Assembly (NCBI GenBank): GCA_964348275.1
Contig: CAYGBT010000010.1
Span: forward strand, 1 to 64,000
Source of the DNA: CSP1-5 sp964348275
Lineage (GTDB): Bacteria; Methylomirabilota; Methylomirabilia; Methylomirabilales; CSP1-5
Reading direction: 5' to 3'
DNA: 64,000 nt
Positions 41,448-50,449 of this stretch are shown one piece after another. How positions within the stretch are numbered: position 1 is the first letter of the stretch; the number at the start of each line of letters is the position of its first letter. The notes beneath the pieces are model-generated. The model made no database searches and was not told the DNA's origin. It was given only the letters and a program-made list of their open reading frames with translations. A program made the translations under genes and the position numbers.

Positions 41448-41939
41448 ATGCTGCCGCACTATGCGGGGAAACTGAAGACGCTCACCGAGCTCGTCTCCAC
41501 TGTGCAGGAGCTCCGCCGACAGGGAAAGCGGGTGGTCTTCACCAATGGGTGCTTCGACCTGCTCCATCGAGGGCACGTTCGGTATCTGGATGAGGCCAAG
41601 GGTCTAGGCGATGTACTCGTCGTCGCCATCAACAGCGACGCCTCGGTCCGCGCCCTCAAGGGACCGGATCGACCCGTGATGTCCCACGAGGAGCGAGCCG
41701 AGCTTGTGGCTGCCTTGGCCGCGGTGGACTATGTTCTTATTTTTGAGGAGCTCGATCCCGAGAAGGTCATCGGGGCGCTCGAGCCGGACCTGCTGGTAAA
41801 GGGAGGGGATTGGCAGGAGGAGCAGGTGATCGGGCGACAGATCGTCGAGGGTCGGGGAGGACGCGTCTGTACCCTTCCGTATGTAGAGGGAGCTTCGAGT
41901 AGCCAGCTCCTCCGGCGCATCCGGGAAGGCAAGGGATGA
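41448..41939 (+). CDS. rfaE2: D-beta-D-heptose 1-phosphate adenylyltransferase (HldE C-domain / RfaE2)
   Basis: A 163-residue nucleotidyltransferase that makes ADP-heptose for the LPS core. It has TNGCFDLLHRGHVRYLDEAKGLGD (HxGH, residues about 32-45), VAINSDASVRALKGPDRPV, and the family end KGGDW, with SSSQLLRRI as the closing ISSS-like motif. The kinase half found in the bifunctional HldE is absent here, as in species with separate RfaE1 and RfaE2. It overlaps mfd by four bases (ATGA), an unusual but clear coupling. Confidence 0.93.
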   Translation: MLPHYAGKLKTLTELVSTVQELRRQGKRVVFTNGCFDLLHRGHVRYLDEAKGLGDVLVVAINSDASVRALKGPDRPVMSHEERAELVAALAAVDYVLIFEELDPEKVIGALEPDLLVKGGDWQEEQVIGRQIVEGRGGRVCTLPYVEGASSSQLLRRIREGKG

Positions 41940-44900
41940 TCACGGGACGATTTGGTGAGCTTCAGCTCCTCGGCCTTCAGGAGGCACTTTCAGATCTCGC
42001 CGCCGGCGGCGCACTCTCCCTGCATGGCCTCTGGGGAGGTGCCCGGGCACTCGTGTTGGGGAAAGTTGCCAGGGTGCTTAAGCGTCCTCTCGTCGTCGTG
42101 ACGGCCACCCTGAAGGAAGGAGAGGAGCTCACGGCGGATCTCCGCTTCTTCCTCGATCGGGACCGGGTGAACCTCTTTCCGGAGCGAGAGGTTCCACCAT
42201 TTCAGCCGGTCTCGCCGCCACTCGAGGTCCGGGCGGAGCGGATCCAGCGCCTGCGAGAGCTCCGGGACGACGAGCTCAAGGCGCTCGTGGTCCCCATCCG
42301 TGCCCTCTTCCGACGCCTCCTCCCCCCCGACGCCCTGGACTTGGCGACGTTGCACCTCTATCCCCATCGGATTGTCCCGCCCGAGCAGGTCGTGGCGCTG
42401 CTCGAGGTGGGGGGGTATCGGTTGGTCCCCCAGGTGGAGCAATCGGGAGAGTACAGCCGTCGGGGGGGTATCCTCGATATCGGTCTACCACATTTGCTGC
42501 ATCCGGTTCGGATCGAGTTCTTCGGGGACGAGATCGAATCTATCCGGACCTTTGATGTCAGGACGCAACGCTCTCTGTCGAGCCTGCCCACTACGGATGG
42601 GGTGACCATCCTTCCCCTCTCAGAGATTCTTCTGAGCGCGGAGTCTCGGGAGTTCGCCAGGCAGTGGATGGGGCGGGAACGTCCTGCTGCCGTGAAGGAA
42701 GCAGTTGAATCGGGGAGGCCCGGCCCAGGGCTCGAGCGGTATCTTCCCTCCTTTTATCGTCGCATCGTCCCCCTGTGGGAATACTTTAGCGCGGGGACGA
42801 TTCTCGTCTGGGACGACCCGGACCAACTGAAGGCCCAGGCGGAGAGGACTGAGCATCTCCTGGTTGAAGAGTACGCGCGGCATCAAGCGGAAGGCCTCCC
42901 CCCCCTGACCGCCACTCACCTCCGGTGGAAGGAAATTCACGTGCGCCTCGCCTCAAGGCCGAGGGTCGACGTTTTCCCGTTCTCGCCCGCCCCGCAGCGT
43001 GAGAGGAGTACCTCCGGGTTCGAGACCAAGCAGATTCCTTCGTATCAGGGGCGTATGATGCCCCTCGTGCGCGATCTCGAAAACTGGCGTCGAGAGGGTC
43101 GCGCGATTACCCTCGTGGCGAGGGGGACGACCCAGGCCCATCGCCTTTGCGAAGTCCTTCGCGAACACGACCTGGGGGCGACGGTCACGGATGGGCCTCC
43201 CGGACCCGGAAGCATCCATATTCTGGAAGGGGGACTCAGCGCTGGATTTTACTTTGCGCCGCTCAAGCAGACGTATCTCACGGAGGCCGAGATCTTTGGC
43301 CCGCGTCGGGCAGTTTCTGTCCGTCGGCCGAAGATCCGAGAAGACCGTGCCTTGGCAGCATTCGAGGATGTGAAGTCTGGAGATGTGGTCGTTCACGTGG
43401 ATCATGGCATCGGCCGGTTTCACGGACTGCAGAAGCTCACGGTGGGCGAGGTCGAGGGAGATTACCTTTTGCTGGAGTATGCGGGCGGCGATAAGCTCTA
43501 CGTCCCGGTGGACAAACTCCACCTGGTCCAGCGCTATGTTCGTGCCGACACCACCGTAAGCGGACCTCCCCTGGATCGTTTGGGATCGAGCTCGTGGGCG
43601 AGGGCCAAGGACCGGGTGCGGGCGTCCATTCGCGAAATGGCCCAAGGGCTCTTGAAGCTCTACGCCGCCCGGCAGCTGGCCGGGGGTCATGCGTACTCTC
43701 CGGATACTCCCTGGCAGCGGGAGTTTGAGGTTGCCTTTCCCTTTGAGGAAACGGAAGACCAGATGGGGGCCATCCAGCAGGTCAAGGTGGATATGGAGCG
43801 GCCTCAGCCGATGGACCGCCTGATCTGTGGCGATGTCGGCTACGGCAAGACCGAGGTAGCCATGCGCGCCGCTTTCAAGACCGTCATGGACGGGAAACAA
43901 GTGGCGGTGCTCGTCCCCACGACCGTGTTAGCGCTGCAACACTTTCAATCGTTCGCGGATCGCTTTGCCCCTTTTCCGATCGTGGTGGAGATGCTCTCGC
44001 GATTTCGGACTCGCGGAGAACAGCACAAGGTCCTGCGGGGGTTGCGGGACGGGACGGTAGATGTTGTCATCGGGACCCATCGGCTTTTGCAGAGGGATGT
44101 CCGCTTTCGGGACCTGGGACTCCTTGTCGTAGATGAGGAGCAGCGGTTTGGCGTGGCTGCCAAAGAACGCCTGAAGCAGTTTCGCACCGAGGTCGATGTC
44201 CTCACCCTTACGGCTACTCCCATCCCCCGAACCCTTCACATGGCGATGTTGGGGGTTCGAGATGTCTCCACCATCGAGACGCCTCCCGAGGATCGGTTGA
44301 GCATTCGCACCTACGTCACACGCTTCGACCCCGAGGTGATCCGGCAGGCGGTGGAGGAAGAGATCGGCCGAGGTGGCCAGGTCTTTTTTGTCCACAACCG
44401 GATCGAGAGCATCCATTCGATGGCGCGGTTCCTCAAACGCCTGCTCCCCCATGTGAAGCTCGCGGTGGCCCATGGGCAGATGACGGAGGAGACGCTGGAA
44501 CGGGTCATGTGCGACTTTTACGCAAAGCGGTATCAGCTCCTCTGCTCGACGGCCATCATCGAGTCGGGTCTCGATATTCCGACCGCCAATACCATCATCA
44601 TTAATCGCGCGGACCGGTTTGGATTGGCCCAGCTCTATCAGCTGCGAGGGCGAGTCGGTCGGGACCGGTTCCGAGCGCATGCCTACCTCCTCATTCCCCG
44701 AGAGGAGGCCCTCAGTGAGAGTGCACGAAAGCGACTGCAGGTCATCGCGGAGCTGACGGAACTGGGGTCCGGCTTCAAGATTGCCACCAGGGACCTGGAA
44801 ATCCGGGGAGCGGGAAATCTCCTCGGCGTGGAACAGCATGGGCATATCAATGCGGTCGGGTTTGATCTCTACTGTCAGCTGATCGAGGAGACGGTACGGG

Positions 44901-45403
44901 AACTCAAAGGAGTGGACCGCGAGGTGGTAGTGGATCCGGTGCTCCGTCTCCCCATCGAGGCCTACATCCCCGAGGCGTACGTGTCGGATGCCGTTGTCCG
45001 CCTCGGCTTATACCGGCGCCTGTCGGGGGCCACCTCCGTAAAAGAACGGGAGGATTTTATCGGAGAACTTCAGGACCGGTTTGGTCCCCTCCCCTCGCCG
45101 GTGGAGCATCTCTTGATAGCCCTCGATCTGAAGGCCAAGGCCCGGTTCCTCCGGATTAAGGAGATCGACGCCCGTGACGACGTCGTGCGGATTGCCTTCG
45201 GGCCAGCGCCGGCCGTCCCGCCCGAGCGAATCGTGGGGCTTCTCCACACGATGGGGGGAGAGCTCCGTTATTTGCCCCAAGATACCTTGGAGCTTCGGTG
45301 TGGGAAGACCTCCGCTCTCGAGCGGATTGAGCGGCTCCGGACCCTGCTCGACCGGATGGGGGAGCCGAGTACAGAGTCAACCGGGGCCGCAGGAAGGTCA
45401 TGA
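41936..45403 (+). CDS. mfd: Transcription-repair coupling factor
   Basis: A 1155-residue Mfd of normal length. Order: UvrB-like N-terminal domains (1-330), the RNA-polymerase interaction domain (KSGDVVVHVDHGIGRFHGLQKLTVGEVEGDYLLLEYAGGDKLYVPV, about 480-525), the SF2 translocase with Walker A CGDVGYGKTEVAMRAAFK, DEEQRFG box, TATPIPRTLHMAM and QLRGRVGRDR, then the C-terminal domain that masks UvrA binding. All motor motifs are intact. It removes RNA polymerase stalled at lesions and recruits UvrA. It overlaps rfaE2 and surA by four bases each. Confidence 0.97.
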   Translation: MITGRFGELQLLGLQEALSDLAAGGALSLHGLWGGARALVLGKVARVLKRPLVVVTATLKEGEELTADLRFFLDRDRVNLFPEREVPPFQPVSPPLEVRAERIQRLRELRDDELKALVVPIRALFRRLLPPDALDLATLHLYPHRIVPPEQVVALLEVGGYRLVPQVEQSGEYSRRGGILDIGLPHLLHPVRIEFFGDEIESIRTFDVRTQRSLSSLPTTDGVTILPLSEILLSAESREFARQWMGRERPAAVKEAVESGRPGPGLERYLPSFYRRIVPLWEYFSAGTILVWDDPDQLKAQAERTEHLLVEEYARHQAEGLPPLTATHLRWKEIHVRLASRPRVDVFPFSPAPQRERSTSGFETKQIPSYQGRMMPLVRDLENWRREGRAITLVARGTTQAHRLCEVLREHDLGATVTDGPPGPGSIHILEGGLSAGFYFAPLKQTYLTEAEIFGPRRAVSVRRPKIREDRALAAFEDVKSGDVVVHVDHGIGRFHGLQKLTVGEVEGDYLLLEYAGGDKLYVPVDKLHLVQRYVRADTTVSGPPLDRLGSSSWARAKDRVRASIREMAQGLLKLYAARQLAGGHAYSPDTPWQREFEVAFPFEETEDQMGAIQQVKVDMERPQPMDRLICGDVGYGKTEVAMRAAFKTVMDGKQVAVLVPTTVLALQHFQSFADRFAPFPIVVEMLSRFRTRGEQHKVLRGLRDGTVDVVIGTHRLLQRDVRFRDLGLLVVDEEQRFGVAAKERLKQFRTEVDVLTLTATPIPRTLHMAMLGVRDVSTIETPPEDRLSIRTYVTRFDPEVIRQAVEEEIGRGGQVFFVHNRIESIHSMARFLKRLLPHVKLAVAHGQMTEETLERVMCDFYAKRYQLLCSTAIIESGLDIPTANTIIINRADRFGLAQLYQLRGRVGRDRFRAHAYLLIPREEALSESARKRLQVIAELTELGSGFKIATRDLEIRGAGNLLGVEQHGHINAVGFDLYCQLIEETVRELKGVDREVVVDPVLRLPIEAYIPEAYVSDAVVRLGLYRRLSGATSVKEREDFIGELQDRFGPLPSPVEHLLIALDLKAKARFLRIKEIDARDDVVRIAFGPAPAVPPERIVGLLHTMGGELRYLPQDTLELRCGKTSALERIERLRTLLDRMGEPSTESTGAAGRS

Positions 45404-46380
45404 TACGTCACTCCCGAAACTTTTTGCTCGTTGTACTCATCGTCTGGGGGGGAACCGCGGCGGCCGCGGAGCCGATCCTCATTGACAAGGTAGCCGCCGT
45501 GGTGAACGACGAAGTGATTACCCTCAGCGAGGTCCAGAAGGAGGGGAAACCCCTCATTCAGCGAATTCGCCAGGAGTTGAGCGAGGACGTTTGGGCGAGT
45601 CAGATATCGATTACCCAACGGCAGGTCCTCGACGCGCTCATCCTTCGCCGATTGCAGTTACAGGAGGCCCAAAAAGAGAATGTCATCGTGGATCAGGCCC
45701 AGGTGACGGCGACCATAAACGAGATCAAAGTGCGGAACGGATTCAGGAGCGACGCCGAGCTCGCCGAAGCCCTGGCGCAGGAGAATCTCACCCTGGAGGA
45801 GTTCAGAACCAAGATCTGGGAGCAGCTGGTTGTCGATTCGCTTCTCAGCGTGAAAGTGCGAACGAGTGTTGTCTTATCTGAAGAGGAGATTACGGAATAT
45901 TACCAGGTCCACCTCGCTGAATACCAACAGTCCCCCTCGGTGCGGATCCGGCATGTGCTCGTCCGTCTGCCCGAGACTGCGTCCTCTGAGGATGTAGAGA
46001 AGGCCCAGAACCGTGCAGCTGAGGCGCTCGAGGCGCTTCGAAATGGGGGGGATTTTGCAAAAGTGGCCGCACAGTATTCGGATGGCGCGGCGGCCCAGGA
46101 TGGGGGCGACTTGGGCGTCATCCGAAAGGGGGAACTGGACCCGACTCTGGAGTCGGTTGCTTTTTCCCTAGAACCCGGGAGCCTCAGCGATATCATCCGG
46201 ACCGCGGCGGGATTCAATATCATTAAGGTGGAGGAACGGACGGCCGGCGATGTGCCAATTGCTGAGGTCCGAGATCGGATGCGCGAACGCCTTTTCGCCG
46301 AAAAGGTGGAGAAACGAATGAACGAGTATTTTGGGGAACTCAAAGAGAGGGCCTACATCGAGATCCGCCTCACCGAGTAA
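45400..46380 (+). CDS. surA: SurA-type periplasmic chaperone / peptidyl-prolyl isomerase
   Basis: A 326-residue periplasmic protein with a signal peptide (about 1-24, cut after GGTAAAA), a SurA N-terminal helical domain starting ILIDKVAAVVNDEVITLSEVQKEGKPL, and one parvulin domain (about 185-285: VRIRHVLVRLPETAS...GGDFAKVAAQYSDGAAAQDGGDLGVIRKGELDP). E. coli SurA has two parvulin domains; one is common in other phyla. It escorts outer-membrane beta-barrels such as the one at 230. The final VEKRMNEYFGELKERAYIEIRL is the conserved C-helix. The mfd stop and surA start overlap. Confidence 0.92.
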   Translation: MIRHSRNFLLVVLIVWGGTAAAAEPILIDKVAAVVNDEVITLSEVQKEGKPLIQRIRQELSEDVWASQISITQRQVLDALILRRLQLQEAQKENVIVDQAQVTATINEIKVRNGFRSDAELAEALAQENLTLEEFRTKIWEQLVVDSLLSVKVRTSVVLSEEEITEYYQVHLAEYQQSPSVRIRHVLVRLPETASSEDVEKAQNRAAEALEALRNGGDFAKVAAQYSDGAAAQDGGDLGVIRKGELDPTLESVAFSLEPGSLSDIIRTAAGFNIIKVEERTAGDVPIAEVRDRMRERLFAEKVEKRMNEYFGELKERAYIEIRLTE

Positions 46381-46387
46381 CTTCCGC

Positions 46388-46474
46388 TGAGAGCTAAGAG
46401 TCGAGAGTTGAGAGTCAGGGGCTTACTCCTCTGTTCTGGAACCCCTCGACTCTGGGCACTCGACTCTCGACTAT
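46388..46474. repeat. Heptamer array with an inverted half between surA and tsaD
   Basis: GAGAGCT, AAGAGTC, GAGAGTT, GAGAGTC on the left and, inverted, CTCGACT, CTGGGCA, CTCGACT, CTCGACT on the right, so the two halves can pair (AGTCGAGAGT with ACTCTCGACT). It lies between two genes that converge and could form a hairpin ending both transcripts. Confidence 0.7.
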
Positions 46475-46477
46475 TCA

Positions 46478-47545
46478 CTAACACAGGGGAAGGTCTGCGG
46501 CCGCATTGAGGTCCAGGGATGCGACCTCTCCTTGAGCAAGACGGGCGGAGCCGGCCGCGGCGATCATGGCAGCGTTGTCGGTGCACAGCTCGGGCCGGGG
46601 CCAATAGACTTCGATCCCGTCACGGCCTGCCTTGCTCGCCAGGTGTTGCCGAAGCGAGTGGTTGCAGGCGACCCCACCCGTGATCAGAATCCGAGGGGCG
46701 TTCACGCGCTTCGCGGCCTTGATGGCATTGCGCGTGAGGACATCCACGACCGCCTGCTGGAAGCTGGCGGCGATGTCCGCCACCAGTTGCGGATTGAGAG
46801 GGGCGGGTTCGGAGTTGAAGGTCCTCGCTCCTGTGGCACCGCGTCTCCGGGGTGTCCGGTACCCCCTGTGCTCGAGATAATGAATTACCGCGGTCTTGAG
46901 CCCGCTGAAACTGAAGTCTAACGAACCATGACCCAGGATTGGTCGCGGGAGGGGTACTGCTCGGGGATCGGCGGTCCTCGCCACGTGTTCGATGTGGGGG
47001 CCTCCGGGAAAGGGGAGACCGAGAAGCTTCGCGACCTTATCAAAAGCCTCTCCCGCCGCGTCATCTCGAGTACAACCCAGCAAGCGATACTTCCTGGGAG
47101 CCTCTGCGTGGTACAGGTGTGTGTGTCCCCCCGAAGCCACCAGGGCGACATAGGGGCACTCGAGGCGCGGATGGTCGAGCAGACCGGCGGCCAGATGCCC
47201 CTCAATATGGTTGATCGCCACCAGGGGCTTCCCAAGCGTGTACGCTAACGCCTTGGCTGCGGACAGCCCCACGAGCAGGGATCCTACCAGGCCGGGACCC
47301 ACCGTCACGGCGAGGCCCGTCAGATCACCAAAATCCATCCCGGCCTCCCGGACCGCCAACCGCATGACCGGCCCGATCATCTCCAGGTGGCGGCGGGAGG
47401 CAAGCTCTGGCACGATCCCCCCGTAGGGAGCATGCACCCTTACCTGCGATGCCACGATGTTGGACCGGATCTTTTCTCCCCCTTCCAACACCGCAGCAGC
47501 GGTTTCATCACACGAGGTCTCGATGCCCAGGATAAAGTCAACCAT
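46478..47545 (-). CDS. tsaD: tRNA threonylcarbamoyladenosine synthase subunit TsaD
   Basis: A 355-residue Kae1/TsaD-family protein of normal size. FILGIETSCDETAAAV (residues 3-18), the metal-binding His pair in INHIEGHLAAGLLDHP, LVASGGHTHLYHA, and the ATP-binding ITGGVACNHSLRQHL and CTDNAAMIAAAG are all present. With TsaB, TsaE and TsaC it makes the t6A modification at position 37 of ANN-decoding tRNAs. It is converging on surA and stands alone, with heptamer arrays on both sides (46388 and 47551). The ribosome site is weak. Confidence 0.97.
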   Translation of the reverse strand: MVDFILGIETSCDETAAAVLEGGEKIRSNIVASQVRVHAPYGGIVPELASRRHLEMIGPVMRLAVREAGMDFGDLTGLAVTVGPGLVGSLLVGLSAAKALAYTLGKPLVAINHIEGHLAAGLLDHPRLECPYVALVASGGHTHLYHAEAPRKYRLLGCTRDDAAGEAFDKVAKLLGLPFPGGPHIEHVARTADPRAVPLPRPILGHGSLDFSFSGLKTAVIHYLEHRGYRTPRRRGATGARTFNSEPAPLNPQLVADIAASFQQAVVDVLTRNAIKAAKRVNAPRILITGGVACNHSLRQHLASKAGRDGIEVYWPRPELCTDNAAMIAAAGSARLAQGEVASLDLNAAADLPLC

Positions 47546-47550
47546 ATCTT

Positions 47551-47725
47551 TAAGTTGTTAGCTATCAGCGATCAGCTGTCATCAATGACATACAGCGGTC
47601 GGCTGTCAGCAGTCGGCTATCAGCTTCTCCATGGCCTCTCATACTGAGAAGTGAAGCCTGCTACGAGTCTGACGGCTGAGTGCTGAATGCTACTTAGTGA
47701 TTGCTGATGGCGGGTAGCTGACAGC
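47551..47725. repeat. Degenerate heptamer array between tsaD and ctp
   Basis: GTTAGCT, ATCAGCG, ATCAGCT, GTCATCA, then TCGGCTG, TCAGCAG, TCGGCTA, TCAGCTT, and further on GTCTGAC, GGCTGAG, TGCTGAA and AGCTGAC. No gene is seen in the 306-base gap (47546-47851) apart from this array. Confidence 0.7.
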
Positions 47726-47851
47726 TTTCTTCGCTTTCCGACTGGTACCGTTCCACCTATTCTTGTCTGGCCAATCTTCTCACTGCACCCGCTCACGAGT
47801 GTTGAAAGAAATCCCGCCCCCTCGAATTCGGCGTATCAAGTTGGAACGGCA

Positions 47852-49144
47852 CTAGCTGGAGGCCAAGGCCTCCGGGGTCCGTTCGTAGATCAGGATCGCC
47901 TTCAGGACCTCCACCGCTCGTCCAAGTTGAGGGTCCTTCTTGGGGTCAGGGGTGCGCCGGCCCAGGGGCTGGGTCGTATCCCCTTCTTGCTCGCCGATGG
48001 TCTGCTGGCGCCGATCGATCGGGCCCTGAGGCGCGGCCGTCGTCGCCGGCTTGGGAGGCTCGACGACGATATCCGGCGTCACGCCGGCGCCCTCGATGGC
48101 GCGCTGGCTCGGAGTGAAGTATCGGGCGGTCGTCAGCCTGAGGCCAGAGCCGTCGTCGAGCGGAATCACCGTCTGGACCGTCCCCTTGCCAAAGGTCTGG
48201 GTGCCCAGGAGGACCGCCCGCTGGTGGTCCTTCAGTGCTCCAGCCACAATCTCAGAGGCGCTGGCGGAACCCTTATTGACCACCACCACCATAGGGAAGC
48301 TCTGGGAATTGTCATGTTCGTCCACAAACCGCAGATTCTGATTCTTTGCGCGTCCCTCGGTATATACGATGAGCTTCCCCTTGTCCAGAAAGAGATCAGC
48401 CACTTGGACCGCCCGACTCAGGAGCCCTCCGGGGTTGTTCCGAAGGTCGAGGATGAGGCCGCGCATCCCTTTCTCCACCAGCTCGTCAAGCGCCCCCTCC
48501 AGGTCCCGGTGGGTCCGTTCCTGGAACGAGACCACGCGAATGTAACCGATGCCTTCTCCGAGATCCGAAGCGCGAACGCTATGCACTTCGATGATGTCGC
48601 GGACAATGGACACCTCGAAGGGTTGTTGTCCGTCACGGAGGATGGTCACCGTCACCTGGGTTCCCTTGGGCCCCCGCAGCTTTCGAACCGCCTCGACAAG
48701 TGTCATGTCCTTGGTTGGCTCACCGTCGATCTGGGCGATACGATCCCCAGCCTGGATCCCGGCCCGATCCGCGGGGGTCCCTTCGATGGGGGCGACCACC
48801 GTGAGATACCGGTCCCGCACCGTGATCTCGATCCCTAACCCCGCGAAGCTACCCTGGGTTTCAATCTGCATTTCCTTGTAGACGTCGGGTGGCATAAAGG
48901 AGCTGTGGGGGTCCAAGGTGGTCAGCATTCCCTGGATTGCCCCGTAGATCAGGTCCTTGGACTCGGTGGATTCGACGTAGTTGTTCCGCACGAGCGTGAG
49001 GACCTCGGTGAAGACCTTCAGCGTGTCGTAGGCTTCGTCCGTGGCCACGACCCGTTGGTGGACACCACTGGTCACGATCAGCACCATTAATAGTGCGATC
49101 ATCAGTATGACTCGTATCCGGCCAGTCTGCTTACTGGAGAGCAT
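47852..49144 (-). CDS. C-terminal processing peptidase (S41 family)
   Basis: A 430-residue periplasmic serine protease. A membrane/signal helix (about 10-27) is followed by a helical N-part, a PDZ domain (about 95-180: GSFAGLGIEITVRDRYLTVVAPIEGTPADRAGIQAGDRI) and the S41 core with the catalytic Ser in NKGSASASEIVAGAL and the catalytic Lys in GTQTFGKGTVQT. Length fits CtpA-type proteases. Such enzymes trim periplasmic proteins and often regulate cell-wall hydrolases, which fits its place after envC/ftsX/ftsE. GGAGG lies nine bases before the ATG. Confidence 0.95.
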   Translation of the reverse strand: MLSSKQTGRIRVILMIALLMVLIVTSGVHQRVVATDEAYDTLKVFTEVLTLVRNNYVESTESKDLIYGAIQGMLTTLDPHSSFMPPDVYKEMQIETQGSFAGLGIEITVRDRYLTVVAPIEGTPADRAGIQAGDRIAQIDGEPTKDMTLVEAVRKLRGPKGTQVTVTILRDGQQPFEVSIVRDIIEVHSVRASDLGEGIGYIRVVSFQERTHRDLEGALDELVEKGMRGLILDLRNNPGGLLSRAVQVADLFLDKGKLIVYTEGRAKNQNLRFVDEHDNSQSFPMVVVVNKGSASASEIVAGALKDHQRAVLLGTQTFGKGTVQTVIPLDDGSGLRLTTARYFTPSQRAIEGAGVTPDIVVEPPKPATTAAPQGPIDRRQQTIGEQEGDTTQPLGRRTPDPKKDPQLGRAVEVLKAILIYERTPEALASS

Positions 49145-49243
49145 TGTGGGAACCTCCTCTGTGCCCGCGTCTCGATGTCCTTAGGGTCACCCCTCGGATG
49201 TACAAGAAGTATACCATAGTGCGGGATGTCAGGGCGGAAATTC

Positions 49244-50425
49244 TCAGGGCCGAGCAGCGAGCCAAACCAGGGGGTCCTGTGGTTCACCCTTGAAACGCAA
49301 TTCAAAATAGAGCTGCGGACCCTCGAGCGAGCCGGTCTCCCCCACCCGCGCGATGACCTGGCCCGCCCGGACCGCATCGCCCGTCTCGACCAGGAATTCC
49401 GACGCATGGGCGTAGAGTGAGTAGAAACCCTGGCCGTGATCGACGATGATCAGTTTGCCGTAACCCCGGAACCAATCGGCAAAGAGGACCGTGCCGTTAT
49501 GGATCGCCTTGATCTGCTGGCCCAGGGGGGCGCGAATGCCGATCCCCTTATTGAAGATCACGGTGTTAAAGTTCGGATTCTTCTGGCGCCCGAAACGGAA
49601 GGCGACCTTTCCTTTCGTGGGCCAAGGGAGCTTGCCCTTGCGGGCCGTAAATGGGCCCCTCGGAAGACGGGGGGAAGGTTTCGCCCGGGCCTTCGCGCGC
49701 TTTCTGAGCTCCTTGATGAGACTCTGCAGGCGGGCGGAGGCCTTCTCAAGCTCCCGAATGGCACTCAGGTAGCCCTCTTTCTCCTCTCGAAGTCGGGCCA
49801 GCAGGATCCGCTGTCGCCATTTCTCATCGGCAATCGTCGCCTGCGTCGCTTCGATACGTTGTCGCCTTTTGGCGAGGGTCGCCCGGTGGGACTTGAGCGC
49901 CGCCTGCTTCTTGCTCAGCCCCCTCACCGTGGTGGCGTACCGTTCGCTCAGGGTCTGATCCTGGGCCGTGATGGTCTTGAGATACTTCACCCGACGCGCC
50001 ATGTCGGTGAGGTTTTCGGCAGAGAAGAGGAGGCGGAAGACGCCGAACTGGCCCTGCTTATACAGGGCCCGGAGGCGGGAGGCCCAACGCTCCTGAATGG
50101 CTTGCAACTCGCGCTCACTGTGGCTGGTCTCCCGCTTCAGCTTTCGGAGGGCCCGCTCATCGGCACGCAGTTTCTTCTCCAGCGATTTAAGCTCCCGGGT
50201 GTTGTGCTGCAGCTGCTGCTGAATCCTTTTGAGGGTGGCTTGGACCGCCGCCTCCTTGGCGGTGGTTTTCTGGACTTTTTTCCGCTCCGTTGCGATCTCC
50301 TTTTTCAGTTTTTCGAGCTTGTGCCTCTTTTCACGCAGAGTTTTCGGCTCGCGGGCCTGAAGGCCCCCGGTCAACAGCAGCGAGGTGGCTATTGCGATCG
50401 TTACCGCGGCGCGCACGGGTCTCAT
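49244..50425 (-). CDS. envC: EnvC-type murein hydrolase activator (coiled coil + LytM)
   Basis: A 393-residue periplasmic protein. A signal peptide (about 1-24) is followed by a long coiled coil (28-250, KLEKLKKEIATERKK...), which binds FtsX, and a LytM/M23 domain (about 270-390). The LytM active site looks degenerate: the first His is missing (FNKGIGIRAPLGQQIKAIHNGTVLFADWFRGYGKLIIVDHG) and the closing motif is QLYFELR instead of HLHFE, exactly as in E. coli EnvC, which activates amidases rather than cutting itself. It follows ftsX by 24 bases. AAGAGGAAG precedes the ATG. Confidence 0.9.
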   Translation of the reverse strand: MRPVRAAVTIAIATSLLLTGGLQAREPKTLREKRHKLEKLKKEIATERKKVQKTTAKEAAVQATLKRIQQQLQHNTRELKSLEKKLRADERALRKLKRETSHSERELQAIQERWASRLRALYKQGQFGVFRLLFSAENLTDMARRVKYLKTITAQDQTLSERYATTVRGLSKKQAALKSHRATLAKRRQRIEATQATIADEKWRQRILLARLREEKEGYLSAIRELEKASARLQSLIKELRKRAKARAKPSPRLPRGPFTARKGKLPWPTKGKVAFRFGRQKNPNFNTVIFNKGIGIRAPLGQQIKAIHNGTVLFADWFRGYGKLIIVDHGQGFYSLYAHASEFLVETGDAVRAGQVIARVGETGSLEGPQLYFELRFKGEPQDPLVWLAARP

Positions 50426-50449
50426 TGCTTCCTCTTGTTACACCTTTTA

